64,000 bases of DNA from the NCBI GenBank assembly GCA_018819205.1, contig JAHJQE010000071.1, forward strand, positions 29,901-93,900. The letters run 5' to 3'. Positions 44,609 through 53,758 of the stretch are shown here, in pieces. How positions within the stretch are numbered: position 1 is the stretch's first letter; each line of letters starts with the position of its first letter. The translations under genes and the position numbers were made by a program. The stretch is from Gammaproteobacteria bacterium. GTDB lineage: Bacteria; Pseudomonadota; Gammaproteobacteria; Burkholderiales; Gallionellaceae. Under the pieces are notes generated by a model. The model ran no database searches. It had not been told where the DNA came from and saw only the letters and a program-made list of their open reading frames with translations.

Positions 44609-44701
44609 GATTCGGTAAATGATTGTAACTTTATTACCCTTATTCCCACTATGAATTAGCGCACACTGCACGGTGAGGCAGGTGCATACGGGGGGTCAAT
44701 C

Positions 44702-45583
44702 ATGCAAACACTGCAATCGATCTTATTCGCTTCCACCTTCATGGCCGCACTGGGCGGGCTGCTCGCGCTGTTCCTGGCCATCGCCAGCAAGCGCCTGTAT
44801 GTGTTCGAAGACCCGCGCATCGACCAGGTCGAAGAGATGCTGCCGCATTCCAACTGCGGCGCATGCGGCACAGCCGGTTGCCGCAACTTCGCCGAACAGG
44901 TCGTGGCCGGTTCCATCGAACCCGCGCGCTGCACCGTCAATCCTCCACAACAGAATATCAGCATCGCCTCCCTGCTCGGCATCGACCTCGGCAACGTCGA
45001 GAAACGCATCGCCCGTCTGGCCTGCTCCGGCGGCAACAACGTCGCCAAGAGCAGCGCCAACTATGTCGGCCACTCCACCTGCCGCTCGGCTGCGGTGATC
45101 AGCGGCGGCGGACGCAGCTGCGCCTGGGGTTGTCTCGGTCTGGGTGACTGCTCCCATGTCTGCGATTTCGGCGCCATCTTCATGAACCGTCAGGGCCTGC
45201 CCGAAGTCGACCCGGAGAAATGCACCGCCTGCGGCGACTGCGTGGACATCTGCCCCAAACAGCTCTTTTCCCTTGAACCGGTGTCGCGCCAGCTGTGGGT
45301 GGCCTGCAGGAACCAGGCGGACCCGAGCGCTTCCGAGAATTCCTGTGTAGTGTCCTGCACCGCCTGCGGGCGCTGCGTGATGGATGCCGCGCCCGGCCTG
45401 ATCAAGCTCGATCGCAATCTGGCCGTCATCGATTACAGCAAGAACGGCCTGGCCGACCGTCGTGCCATCGAACGTTGCCCGACCGGCGCCATCGTGTGGC
45501 TGGACGGCAAGCGTGCCGACAAGGGCCGCGCCGCCCGCAAGATCATCCGTATCCAACCACTGCCCGCAACAGTAGAAGCTTGA
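44702..45583 (+). CDS. rnfB: Rnf complex iron-sulfur subunit B
   Basis: RnfB is the electron entry or exit subunit of the ion-pumping ferredoxin:NAD+ oxidoreductase. An N-terminal membrane helix (FMAALGGLLALFLAIASKRL) is followed by the Fe-S motif C52-x2-C55-x4-C60-x16-C77, then a ferredoxin region with CAWGCLGLGDCSHVC and CTACGDCVDICPK and a further CVVSCTACGRC set, ending with ERCPTGAIVWLDG. At 293 residues it is longer than the enterobacterial form (about 190) and closer to the clostridial/acetogen-type RnfB. It opens the operon, 118 bases or more from the LysR gene and only 10 bases before the oxidoreductase gene. Confidence 0.92.
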   Translation: MQTLQSILFASTFMAALGGLLALFLAIASKRLYVFEDPRIDQVEEMLPHSNCGACGTAGCRNFAEQVVAGSIEPARCTVNPPQQNISIASLLGIDLGNVEKRIARLACSGGNNVAKSSANYVGHSTCRSAAVISGGGRSCAWGCLGLGDCSHVCDFGAIFMNRQGLPEVDPEKCTACGDCVDICPKQLFSLEPVSRQLWVACRNQADPSASENSCVVSCTACGRCVMDAAPGLIKLDRNLAVIDYSKNGLADRRAIERCPTGAIVWLDGKRADKGRAARKIIRIQPLPATVEA

Positions 45584-45593
45584 GGAGACCTCC

Positions 45594-48500
45594 ATGCTGA
45601 ACAAGATCAAACAATTCAAATTGCTGGACGCCATCACCGGTGCCGAGCAACAGACTGAATTCAAGTATCCCGGCGTGCGCGATGCTATCGACGGCAACAC
45701 CGCCGTCATCATGGTGGAGCGCGAATCCACCGACGGTGCTGGCGCATATCCGATCACGCCTTCCACACAGATGGGCGAATACTGGGCCGAGGCGGTCGCC
45801 GCCGGCCACGTCAACACCGCCGGTCGTCCGCTGATCTTCATCGAACCGGAATCCGAGCACGCCGCCGCCGGCGTCACCGCCGGTCTGGCCATGACCGGCC
45901 AGCGCGCGGTCAACTTCACCTCCTCGCAAGGCATGGCCTTCATGCACGAATCGCTGTACGGCGCGGTCGGCAAGCGCCTGCCCTACGTGCTGAACGTGGG
46001 CTGCCGCGCCATCACCAAGAACTCGCTCAACGTGCACTGCGCGCATGACGACTACCACTGCGCCGACGACACCGGCTTCATCCAGGTGATGGCCAAGAAC
46101 GCACAGGAAGCCGCCGACCTGAACATGATCGCGCGCAAGACCGCCGAACTGTCGCTGACCCCGGCCATGGTGGCGATGGACGGTTTCCTCACCACCCACC
46201 TGATCGAGCCGGTGCTGGTGCCGGAACGCGCACTGGTGGACGAATACCTCGGTTACTCGGATGACATCATAGCCACCCCCACCCCCGGCCAGCGCCTGAT
46301 CTACGGCGACACACGCCGTCGCGTGCCGCTGCTGTGGGACGTGGACAATCCTGTCTCCTCCGGCGGCGTGACCAATCAGGATGCCTACATGCAGGCCGTG
46401 GCCGCGCAGCGCCCCTACTTCTTCGAGCACATCCCGCAACTGGCCGAGCAGTGCATGGACGAGTATTTCAAACTGACCGGCCGCCGCTACCAGCGCGTGG
46501 ACGAATACCGCTGCGAGGATGCCGACTACCTCATCCTCGGTCAGGGCAGCATGACCGTGCAGGCTGCCGCCGTGGCCGACTGGCTGCGCGAGCATCGCAA
46601 GCTCAAAGTGGGCGTGGTTAACCTCACCATGTTCCGCCCCTTCCCCGGCGACCTGCTGGGCAAGGTGTTGAAAGGCAAGAAAGGCGTGGCCGTGCTGGAA
46701 CGCACCGACCAGCCGCTGGCGGAAGACCTGCCGTTGATGCGCGAAGTGCGCGCCACGGTTTCAAAATGTTTGGAAAACGGAGCCGAAGGCGGAGTTTCGG
46801 CGGAGGCTAACTTGCGCAGCAAGTTAAGCCGCGCAAGCGGCGACCAGAGCCAAAACAGACGCGAACTACCGCACGCCGGTTATGCCGTCTATGAAAGCCT
46901 GAAGGACATGCCCGCGCTGTATTCAGGCTGTTACGGTCTGGGCTCGCGCGACCTGCAACCGGAAGGGCTGATCGCCGCCGTGGAGAACATGCTGCCGGGC
47001 GCCGCGCACCGCAAGTTCTATTATCTGTCCGTCGATTTCGTGCGCGACGAATCCGCCACACCGAAACAGGAAGTGCGCCAGCAGGCGCTGCTGGAAGCCT
47101 ATCCCAACATCAAGGACATGGCGCTGCGCGGTTCCGAGAACCCCAACCTGCTGCCCAAAGGTGCCATCGCGGTACGTATGCATTCCATCGGCGGCTGGGG
47201 TGCGGTGACCACCGGCAAGAATCTGGCCATGACCCTGTTTGAACTGCTGGGCTGGGACATCAAGGCCAATCCGAAATACGGTTCGGAGAAGAAAGGCCAG
47301 CCGACGACTTATTATCTGTCCGCCGCGCCGGAGCCGATCCGCATCAACTGCGAATACACCGCCATCGACGTGGCGCTGTCGCCCGACCCGCAGGTGTTCC
47401 TGCACACCAACGCGGTGGCCGGCCTGAAGAAAGGCGGCGCGTTCATCATCCAGAGCAACCTCGCCACGGCTGAAGAAGTGTGGGCCACCTTCCCCGCGCA
47501 CACGCAGAAGTTCATCGTCGAAAACGATATCCGCGTGTTCTATCTGGATGCGTTCAAGATCGCCCGCGAAGAATCTTCCAACGTCGACCTGCAACTGCGC
47601 ATGCAGGGCAATGCCTTCCAGGGCGCGTTCTTCCACGCCTCCGATGTGAAGGAGCGTGCAGGTCTGACTGAAGAGAATCTGTTCCAGGCCATCGAGAACC
47701 AGCTGGAGGCCAAGTTCGGCAAGAAGGGCAAACGCATCGTCGAGGACAACCTGCGCGTTGTGCGCCGCGGTTACGAGGAGATCTTCGAGATCCCCGCTTC
47801 CGCCAAGCAGGTCGGCGCGCGCCAGCAGGCCGTGGCCAAGCTCGCACCCGCCCTGCCGATGATGCTCAAGCACTTGCCGGAAGGCGACGGCGGCGCGACC
47901 GACATCCACCGTTTCTGGGAACAGACCGGCAGCTTCTACATGAAGGGTCAGGGTTCGGACAATCTGGTCGATCCGTTCATGGGTCTGGCGCTGATCCCTG
48001 CCGCCACCGGTGTGTACCGAGACATGACACAGATCCGCTTCGAGCATCCGGAATGGATTGCCGAGAACTGTACCGCCTGCGGCGAGTGCTACACACAGTG
48101 CCCGGACAACGCCATCCCCGGTCTGGTATCCACCAGCAGCGACATCCTCAACACCGCCATCCAGATGATCGAGATCGGCGGTCGCCCGACGCGCTTCCTG
48201 CGCAAGTTCAGCCGCACCATCGACAAGAAACTGCGCGGCATGCTGGACCGTGACGGTCTGGACGTGCGCGCCCTGATCGGCAACGCCATCACCGAAGCAT
48301 TTGCGGAAGACGCGACCGAGGGCGACGACCGCGGCCGTCTGGAGAACGAACTGAACCTGCTGCGCGAGAAGCTGGGCGATTTCAAATTCGCCACCACCAA
48401 GCCGTACTGGACACAGAAAGAGAAGAAGGAAAAAGGCGCAGGCGGCCTGTTCTCCATCACCGTCAATCCCTACACCTGCAAGGGCTGCGCGGTGTGCGTG

Positions 48501-50573
48501 GAAGTGTGCGATGACAACGCGCTGCAGATGGTGACGCAGACCACGGAAAGTGTGGAGACGCTGCGCCGCGAGTGGGACTTCTGGATGGAACTGCCCACCA
48601 CACCGGACCAGTTCAGCCGCATCGACGATCTGGACGAGAAGGTCGGCGCGCTGGAGACGCTGCTGCTGGACAAGCACAACTACAACTCCATGGTCAGCGG
48701 CGACGGCGCCTGTCTGGGTTGCGGCGAGAAGACCGCCATCCACCTGTTCACCAGCACGGTCACCGCGCTGATGCAGCCGCGCGTGAAGAAGTTCGTCGCC
48801 AAGCTCGATAGCCTGATCGGCCAGCTGGAAAACCACATGCGCATGAAGTTGTCGTCCACGGTGAACCTGACCGACACCCATGCACTGCTGCAGGCAGTGC
48901 AAGCCAATCAGGGCCGCGACCTGACGCTGTCCGCGCTGGCACAGGGTGGCGAGCCGATCGACCAGGACTGGCTGCGCTGGGTGAGCCAGTTGCTGGAAAA
49001 ACTGGTCGCCCTGCGCGATGCCTACACCGGCCCGCGCAGCCGCGCCGACATGGGTATCGTCAACTCCACCGGTTGCACTTCGGTGTGGGCCTCGACCTTC
49101 CCGTTCAGCCCCTATCCCTTCCCGTTCACCTCGCACCTGTTCCAGGATTCGCCGTCGGTGGCGATGGGCGTGTTCGAGGGCCACATGGCCAAGATGATCG
49201 ACGGCTTCAAAGCCGTGCGCATGGCCGAGATCGAACTGGGACGCGGTTATGCCGCGGCTGACGATGCCGCTTTCTTCACCCACTTCAACTGGCAGCAGAT
49301 GTCCGATGAAGAATGGCATCTGTGCCCGCCGGTAGTGGCCATGGGCGGCGACGGCGCGATGTACGACATCGGCTTCCAGAACCTGTCGCGCATGCTGATG
49401 TCCGGCATGCCGGTGAAGGTGATGGTGGTGGATACCCAGGTGTATTCCAACACCGGCGGTCAGGCCTGCACTTCTGGCTTCATCAGCCAGGTGGCCGACA
49501 TGTCGCCGTACGGCAAGAAGGGCCACGGCAAAACCGAGATCCGCAAGGAGATCAGTCTGATCGGCATGACCCACCGCACCGCCTTCGTGTTGCAGGGCAG
49601 CGTGTCCAACCCGACCCACCTGATCGAAGGCTACATCGACGGCCTGAACAGCCGCCGTCCGGCACTGTTCAACGTGTATGCCGTATGCCCGCCGGAACAC
49701 GGCGTGGGCGACGACACACTGACCCAGCAGAGCAAGCTGGCAGTCGAATCGCGCGCTTATCCGCTGTTCCGCTACAACCCGGATGATGGCATCACCTTCT
49801 CCGACTGCGTGAGCCTGGAAGGCAACCCGTCTATCGATAACGACTGGATCGAGTACAGCCTGGATTATCTGGACGAGAACGGCCAGCCGCAGAAGATGAC
49901 TTTGCCGCTGACCTTCGCCGACTTCGCGCTCTCCGAAGGTCGCTTCGCCAAGCAGTTCAAGAAGGCACCGCCCGACACCTGGAACGACGACATGGTGTTG
50001 CTGGCCGACTTCCTCAAGCTGGATGCGGACGAGCGCGAAGGCAAATTCCCCTACATCTGGGCCGTGGACAAGAAGCAGCGTCTGATGCGCGCGCTGGTGT
50101 CGCAGGAACTGGTCAACGCCTGTGAAGAGCGCCAGCAGTTCTGGCACCAGTTGAAGGATGTGGCCGCTGTCGGTCGTGCCGTTGGCGACGAGACCGCCAT
50201 CGCCGACCGCGTGCGCATGCAGCTGATCGAGCAACTGACTTCCGGCATGAGCAGCGCCCCCGCACCGCAAGTCATGAGCGCTGAAGCCGGTCACGCACCT
50301 GTCTCAGCGGCGAATGCCGAGAACTATGAAGCAGTCTGGATCGACACGCCGGAATGCACGGCCTGTGACGAATGTATCAACATCAACCCAAAGGTGTTTG
50401 CCTACGATGAATCGAAGAAAGCGATTGTTATCAACCCGAAAGCGGGCTCTTATCTGGAGATCGTCAAAGCGGCGGAAAAGTGCACCGCAGGCGTGATCCA
50501 TCCGGGCACGCCCTGGAACAACAGCGAAGCCAATCTGGACAAGCTCGTTGCCCGGGCAGCCAAGTTCAACTGA
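45594..50573 (+). CDS. Very long pyruvate:ferredoxin oxidoreductase (NifJ family) with extra C-terminal ferredoxin domain
   Basis: The enzyme interconverts pyruvate + CoA with acetyl-CoA + CO2 and reduced ferredoxin using TPP. Domains in order: N-terminal pyruvate-binding domain with YPITPSTQMGEYWAEA; domain II; the gamma-type domain (IGGWGAVTTGKNLAMTLFEL); two ferredoxin-like clusters, CTACGECYTQCPDNAIP (about 826) and CKGCAVCVEVCDD (about 962); and a TPP domain with DGACLGCGEKTA (about 1037), GGDGAMYDIGFQNLSRM (about 1251) and YSNTGGQAC. At 1659 residues it exceeds the usual 1170-1230 through a 120-residue linker between the clusters, extra helices near 1060-1180 and a final ferredoxin domain with C1588-x2-C1591-x2-C1594 and C1630. 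An odd palindrome-rich stretch is encoded at 46757-46866. It sits between rnfB and rnfC. Confidence 0.9.
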   Translation: MLNKIKQFKLLDAITGAEQQTEFKYPGVRDAIDGNTAVIMVERESTDGAGAYPITPSTQMGEYWAEAVAAGHVNTAGRPLIFIEPESEHAAAGVTAGLAMTGQRAVNFTSSQGMAFMHESLYGAVGKRLPYVLNVGCRAITKNSLNVHCAHDDYHCADDTGFIQVMAKNAQEAADLNMIARKTAELSLTPAMVAMDGFLTTHLIEPVLVPERALVDEYLGYSDDIIATPTPGQRLIYGDTRRRVPLLWDVDNPVSSGGVTNQDAYMQAVAAQRPYFFEHIPQLAEQCMDEYFKLTGRRYQRVDEYRCEDADYLILGQGSMTVQAAAVADWLREHRKLKVGVVNLTMFRPFPGDLLGKVLKGKKGVAVLERTDQPLAEDLPLMREVRATVSKCLENGAEGGVSAEANLRSKLSRASGDQSQNRRELPHAGYAVYESLKDMPALYSGCYGLGSRDLQPEGLIAAVENMLPGAAHRKFYYLSVDFVRDESATPKQEVRQQALLEAYPNIKDMALRGSENPNLLPKGAIAVRMHSIGGWGAVTTGKNLAMTLFELLGWDIKANPKYGSEKKGQPTTYYLSAAPEPIRINCEYTAIDVALSPDPQVFLHTNAVAGLKKGGAFIIQSNLATAEEVWATFPAHTQKFIVENDIRVFYLDAFKIAREESSNVDLQLRMQGNAFQGAFFHASDVKERAGLTEENLFQAIENQLEAKFGKKGKRIVEDNLRVVRRGYEEIFEIPASAKQVGARQQAVAKLAPALPMMLKHLPEGDGGATDIHRFWEQTGSFYMKGQGSDNLVDPFMGLALIPAATGVYRDMTQIRFEHPEWIAENCTACGECYTQCPDNAIPGLVSTSSDILNTAIQMIEIGGRPTRFLRKFSRTIDKKLRGMLDRDGLDVRALIGNAITEAFAEDATEGDDRGRLENELNLLREKLGDFKFATTKPYWTQKEKKEKGAGGLFSITVNPYTCKGCAVCVEVCDDNALQMVTQTTESVETLRREWDFWMELPTTPDQFSRIDDLDEKVGALETLLLDKHNYNSMVSGDGACLGCGEKTAIHLFTSTVTALMQPRVKKFVAKLDSLIGQLENHMRMKLSSTVNLTDTHALLQAVQANQGRDLTLSALAQGGEPIDQDWLRWVSQLLEKLVALRDAYTGPRSRADMGIVNSTGCTSVWASTFPFSPYPFPFTSHLFQDSPSVAMGVFEGHMAKMIDGFKAVRMAEIELGRGYAAADDAAFFTHFNWQQMSDEEWHLCPPVVAMGGDGAMYDIGFQNLSRMLMSGMPVKVMVVDTQVYSNTGGQACTSGFISQVADMSPYGKKGHGKTEIRKEISLIGMTHRTAFVLQGSVSNPTHLIEGYIDGLNSRRPALFNVYAVCPPEHGVGDDTLTQQSKLAVESRAYPLFRYNPDDGITFSDCVSLEGNPSIDNDWIEYSLDYLDENGQPQKMTLPLTFADFALSEGRFAKQFKKAPPDTWNDDMVLLADFLKLDADEREGKFPYIWAVDKKQRLMRALVSQELVNACEERQQFWHQLKDVAAVGRAVGDETAIADRVRMQLIEQLTSGMSSAPAPQVMSAEAGHAPVSAANAENYEAVWIDTPECTACDECININPKVFAYDESKKAIVINPKAGSYLEIVKAAEKCTAGVIHPGTPWNNSEANLDKLVARAAKFN

Positions 50574-50589
50574 TCCATCACTGAATAAA

Positions 50590-52044
50590 ATGGATCGACC
50601 GGTTCACAGTGAAGCAGGTTCGGCAAAGGGGCTCTCTCTCCTCCCTGCGCCCCCCGCGCATCTCCCCTTGGTGGAAGGTTCCAAATCTTCCCACGGGCTT
50701 GTTTCACTTTTTTCTTCCTGGCGTCGCGGTGGATTCCAGCGCGGCGTCCACCCCGCACCGCACAAGGGCACGCTCGATCAGCCGATCAAGCGCATGCCCT
50801 TCTCGCGCAAGCTGGTGCTGCCGCTGGCGCAGCATATCGGCAAACCTTCCGTGCCACTGGTCGCGGTCGGCGAGGAAGTGGCGCGCGGCCAGCTGATCGC
50901 GCGTTGTGACGGGGCTTTGTCCGCGCCCATCCACGCCCCGGCCGACGGCGTGATCGAAGCCATCACACCGCGCCCCAACACGCGCGGCGCGTGGACCGAC
51001 GCCATCGTGCTGCATGTGTATGAAGCCTCGACGCAGGAAGTGCGCTGCAATCAACCGCAGGATGTGGACAGCATGGATCATGCGCAACTGATCGCCGCCA
51101 TCCAGCAGATCGGCATGGTCGGTCTGGGCGGCGCGGCCTTCCCCAGCCATGCCAAGCTGAACGTGCCCGCCGACAAGCAGGTGCATACGCTGATCGTGAA
51201 CGGTTGCGAGTGCGAGCCTTACCTTACCTGCGACTACAAGCTGATGCGCGAATGGCCGCAAGAACTGATGGCCGGCATCCGCATCGCGCTACGCGCCAGC
51301 GGTGCCACACGCGCCATCATCGGCGTGGAAGACAACAAGCTGGACGCGATGGCTGCCATCCGCCCGCATCTGCCTGCGGACGGCAGCATCACGCTGCAGG
51401 CGGTCGCCACCAAATATCCGCAGGGCGCGGAGAAGATGCTGATCAAATCGCTGCTCGGCCTCGATGTGCCGAACGGCGGCCTGCCCAGCCAGCTCGGACT
51501 GGTGGTGCACAACGTCGGCACGCTGGCGCTGCTCGGTAGATTGCTGCCGCAGGGTCAGGGCCTGATCGAACGCGTGGTGACGCTGGCCGGGCCCGGCATC
51601 AAGAAGCCCGGCGACTACTGGATCCCCTTCGGTACCACGCTGCGCAGCATCCTCGACTGGGCGGGCGATCCGGATTGCAAGGAGCGCGAGGTCATCCTCG
51701 GCGGACCGATGATGGGATCGGCCGCCAGCACGCTGGACATCCCGGTGAGCAAAGGCACCTCCGGCATCCTGGTGTTCGACAAGCGCATGCTGGAACCCAT
51801 CACCAAACAGAGCTGGGCCTGCATCCATTGTTCCGAATGCGTGAACGCCTGCCCGATGGGTTTGAATCCGTCCCAGCTGGGCATGCTGTCGGCTAAACTG
51901 GAGTTCGACGAGATGGCCGAGCACTATCATCTCGGCGACTGTTTCGAATGCGGCTGTTGCAGCTATGTGTGCCCGTCGCACATCCCGCTGGTGCAACAGT
52001 TCCGCGCGGCCAAGGCTTTCTTGCGCGAAAGGAAACCGATTTGA
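50590..52044 (+). CDS. rnfC: Rnf complex subunit C
   Basis: RnfC is the NADH-binding, FMN- and Fe-S-containing peripheral subunit. The conserved start RGVHPAPHKGTLDQP, the NADH/FMN region VNGCECEPYLTCDYKLMREW, the segment GVEDNKLDAMAAIRPHLPAD and the clusters CIHCSECVNACPMG and CFECGCCSYVCPSHIP all match. The first 60 residues (SLLPAPPAHLPLVEGSKSSH and around) do not look like the family and the start is uncertain: ATG at 50590 is used here, with GTG at 50671 as an alternative. It follows the oxidoreductase stop by 16 bases. Confidence 0.9.
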   Translation: MDRPVHSEAGSAKGLSLLPAPPAHLPLVEGSKSSHGLVSLFSSWRRGGFQRGVHPAPHKGTLDQPIKRMPFSRKLVLPLAQHIGKPSVPLVAVGEEVARGQLIARCDGALSAPIHAPADGVIEAITPRPNTRGAWTDAIVLHVYEASTQEVRCNQPQDVDSMDHAQLIAAIQQIGMVGLGGAAFPSHAKLNVPADKQVHTLIVNGCECEPYLTCDYKLMREWPQELMAGIRIALRASGATRAIIGVEDNKLDAMAAIRPHLPADGSITLQAVATKYPQGAEKMLIKSLLGLDVPNGGLPSQLGLVVHNVGTLALLGRLLPQGQGLIERVVTLAGPGIKKPGDYWIPFGTTLRSILDWAGDPDCKEREVILGGPMMGSAASTLDIPVSKGTSGILVFDKRMLEPITKQSWACIHCSECVNACPMGLNPSQLGMLSAKLEFDEMAEHYHLGDCFECGCCSYVCPSHIPLVQQFRAAKAFLRERKPI

Positions 52045-52046
52045 GC

Positions 52047-53066
52047 ATGCAACTGCGCGCCTCGCCGCACCTGCACAGCGGGCGCGATGTCCCCACCATC
52101 ATGCGCCATGTGGTGTATGCGCTGCTGCCCATCTGCGCCTTCTCGATCTGGCAATACGGACTGTCCTCGCTGGCGCTGATCGTCACTGTCACGCTGTCCT
52201 GCCTCGCTGCCGAACGCATCTCCAACAAGCTGTCCGGCACGGTCAACACCCTGTCAGACTGGAGCGCCACCATCACCGGAGTGCTGCTGGCGCTGACGCT
52301 GCCGCCCGCCTTCCCGCTGTGGATGGGTACAGTGGCCGGCTTCTCTGCAGTGTGGCTGGGCAAGTCGCTGTTCGGCGGGCTGGGCCACAATGCCTTCAAT
52401 CCGGCGCTGGTCGGCCGCGCCTTCGTGCAGGCCGCCTTCCCCACCGCGATCACCACCTGGGCGCCCGCCTTCGCCCCGCAACGCTTCACCGAATTCATCC
52501 CCTCCACACTGACCCTGCCGCTGATGCAGCCGAACGACATCAGCGCCTGGGTGGCCGCCAACATGGTGGACGGCTTCACCGGTGCCACCCCGCTGGCACG
52601 CTGGAAGTTCGAACACTTCGTGTATCCGGTGCAGGACATGATCACCGGCGCGGCCTCCGCCTCTACCGGCGAGACCTCGGCCCTGCTGCTGGTGCTGTGC
52701 GGTTTGTACCTGATCGCGCGCAAGTTCATGGACTGGCGCATCCCGGTGGCAGTGGTCGGCAGTGCATTGCTGCTGGCGCTGGCCTTCCGCCTGTTCGGCG
52801 GCGACGAATATCCGCCGGTGCATCTGGTGCTGCTGTCCGGCGGCCTGATGCTGGGCGCGCTGTTCATGGCCACCGACATGGCCACATCGCCGGTCAGTCC
52901 GCGTGCGGTGTGGGCCTACGGCGCCATCATCGGTGTGGTGACGATACTGATCCGTTATTTCGGCGGTCTCACCGAAGGCGTGATGTACGCCATCCTGTTC
53001 GGCAACGCGCTGGCACCGCTGCTGGACAAATACCTGCAACCCAAGGTGTTCGGAGCGCGCAGATGA
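52047..53066 (+). CDS. rnfD: Rnf complex membrane subunit D
   Basis: RnfD is an inner-membrane flavoprotein of about nine helices. The covalent FMN site is the Thr in DGFTGATPLARWK (about residue 181). GHNAFNPALVGRAFVQAAFP and TDMATSPVSPRAVWAYGAII are family motifs. The ATG at 52047 follows the rnfC stop by 2 bases. The stop overlaps the rnfG start (ATGA). Confidence 0.94.
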   Translation: MQLRASPHLHSGRDVPTIMRHVVYALLPICAFSIWQYGLSSLALIVTVTLSCLAAERISNKLSGTVNTLSDWSATITGVLLALTLPPAFPLWMGTVAGFSAVWLGKSLFGGLGHNAFNPALVGRAFVQAAFPTAITTWAPAFAPQRFTEFIPSTLTLPLMQPNDISAWVAANMVDGFTGATPLARWKFEHFVYPVQDMITGAASASTGETSALLLVLCGLYLIARKFMDWRIPVAVVGSALLLALAFRLFGGDEYPPVHLVLLSGGLMLGALFMATDMATSPVSPRAVWAYGAIIGVVTILIRYFGGLTEGVMYAILFGNALAPLLDKYLQPKVFGARR

Positions 53067-53758
53067 ACGGCGAACAACCCATCCACGTCGTGCCGCCGGT
53101 GAACAGCCTGCGCATGGTGCGCACGCTGATGTTGGTCACATCACTATGCGGCGGTCTGATCGTGGCCGTGTGGCAACTGACTCAGCCGGCCATCGCCGCC
53201 AACAAGAAGGTGGTGCTGGAACGCAGCGTGCGCGCGCTGATCCCGAACGCGGCACAGATCGTGGAATACGATGCGAGTACCAGAGGTGTGACGCCGGGCA
53301 AGGGCGACCCCGCGGACGGCGCCGTGCGTTTCTACGCCGCTTATGACAGGCACGGTCAGCTGGAGGCCATCGCGGCCGAGGGTGCGGCGCGCGGTTATAC
53401 CGACACGGTGCGTGTGCTGTACGGTTACCGCCGTGCGTGCGAATGCATCTTCGGTATCCGCGTCACGCAGATGAAAGAGACGCCCGGCATCGGCGACAAG
53501 ATCATCACCGACCCGGTGTTCCTGAAGAACTTCGAAAGTCTGGACGTGAGCCTGACACCGGACATGAGGTCGCTGTTCAATACCGTGAAGACCGTGAAGC
53601 ACGGCACCAAGCAGTTCGGCTGGGAGATCGATGCCATCGCCGGCGCGACCATCACGTCCAAGGCGGTGGGGCGCGGCATCAACGACAGTGCGCAGCGCCT
53701 GTTGCCCCTGCTGGTGCCGAATCTCGAAGCGATCAGTCAGAAAGGAGGCATGCAATGA
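53063..53758 (+). CDS. rnfG: Rnf complex subunit G
   Basis: RnfG has one N-terminal membrane helix (MLVTSLCGGLIVAVWQLTQP) and a periplasmic FMN-binding domain. IDAIAGATITSKAVGRGIND (about 189-208) holds the Thr that carries the covalent FMN, and IRVTQMKETPGIGDKIITDP is the other family signature. It begins in the rnfD stop codon and ends in the rnfE start, with an AAGGAGG site just before rnfE. The product has 231 residues. Confidence 0.93.
   Translation: MNGEQPIHVVPPVNSLRMVRTLMLVTSLCGGLIVAVWQLTQPAIAANKKVVLERSVRALIPNAAQIVEYDASTRGVTPGKGDPADGAVRFYAAYDRHGQLEAIAAEGAARGYTDTVRVLYGYRRACECIFGIRVTQMKETPGIGDKIITDPVFLKNFESLDVSLTPDMRSLFNTVKTVKHGTKQFGWEIDAIAGATITSKAVGRGINDSAQRLLPLLVPNLEAISQKGGMQ

Noticed and set aside
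46923..50294. A 1123-residue minus-strand frame opposite the oxidoreductase gene
   Set aside because: High-GC third positions create long antisense frames. The product is His- and Leu-rich without any known domain, and the plus strand has a complete enzyme.
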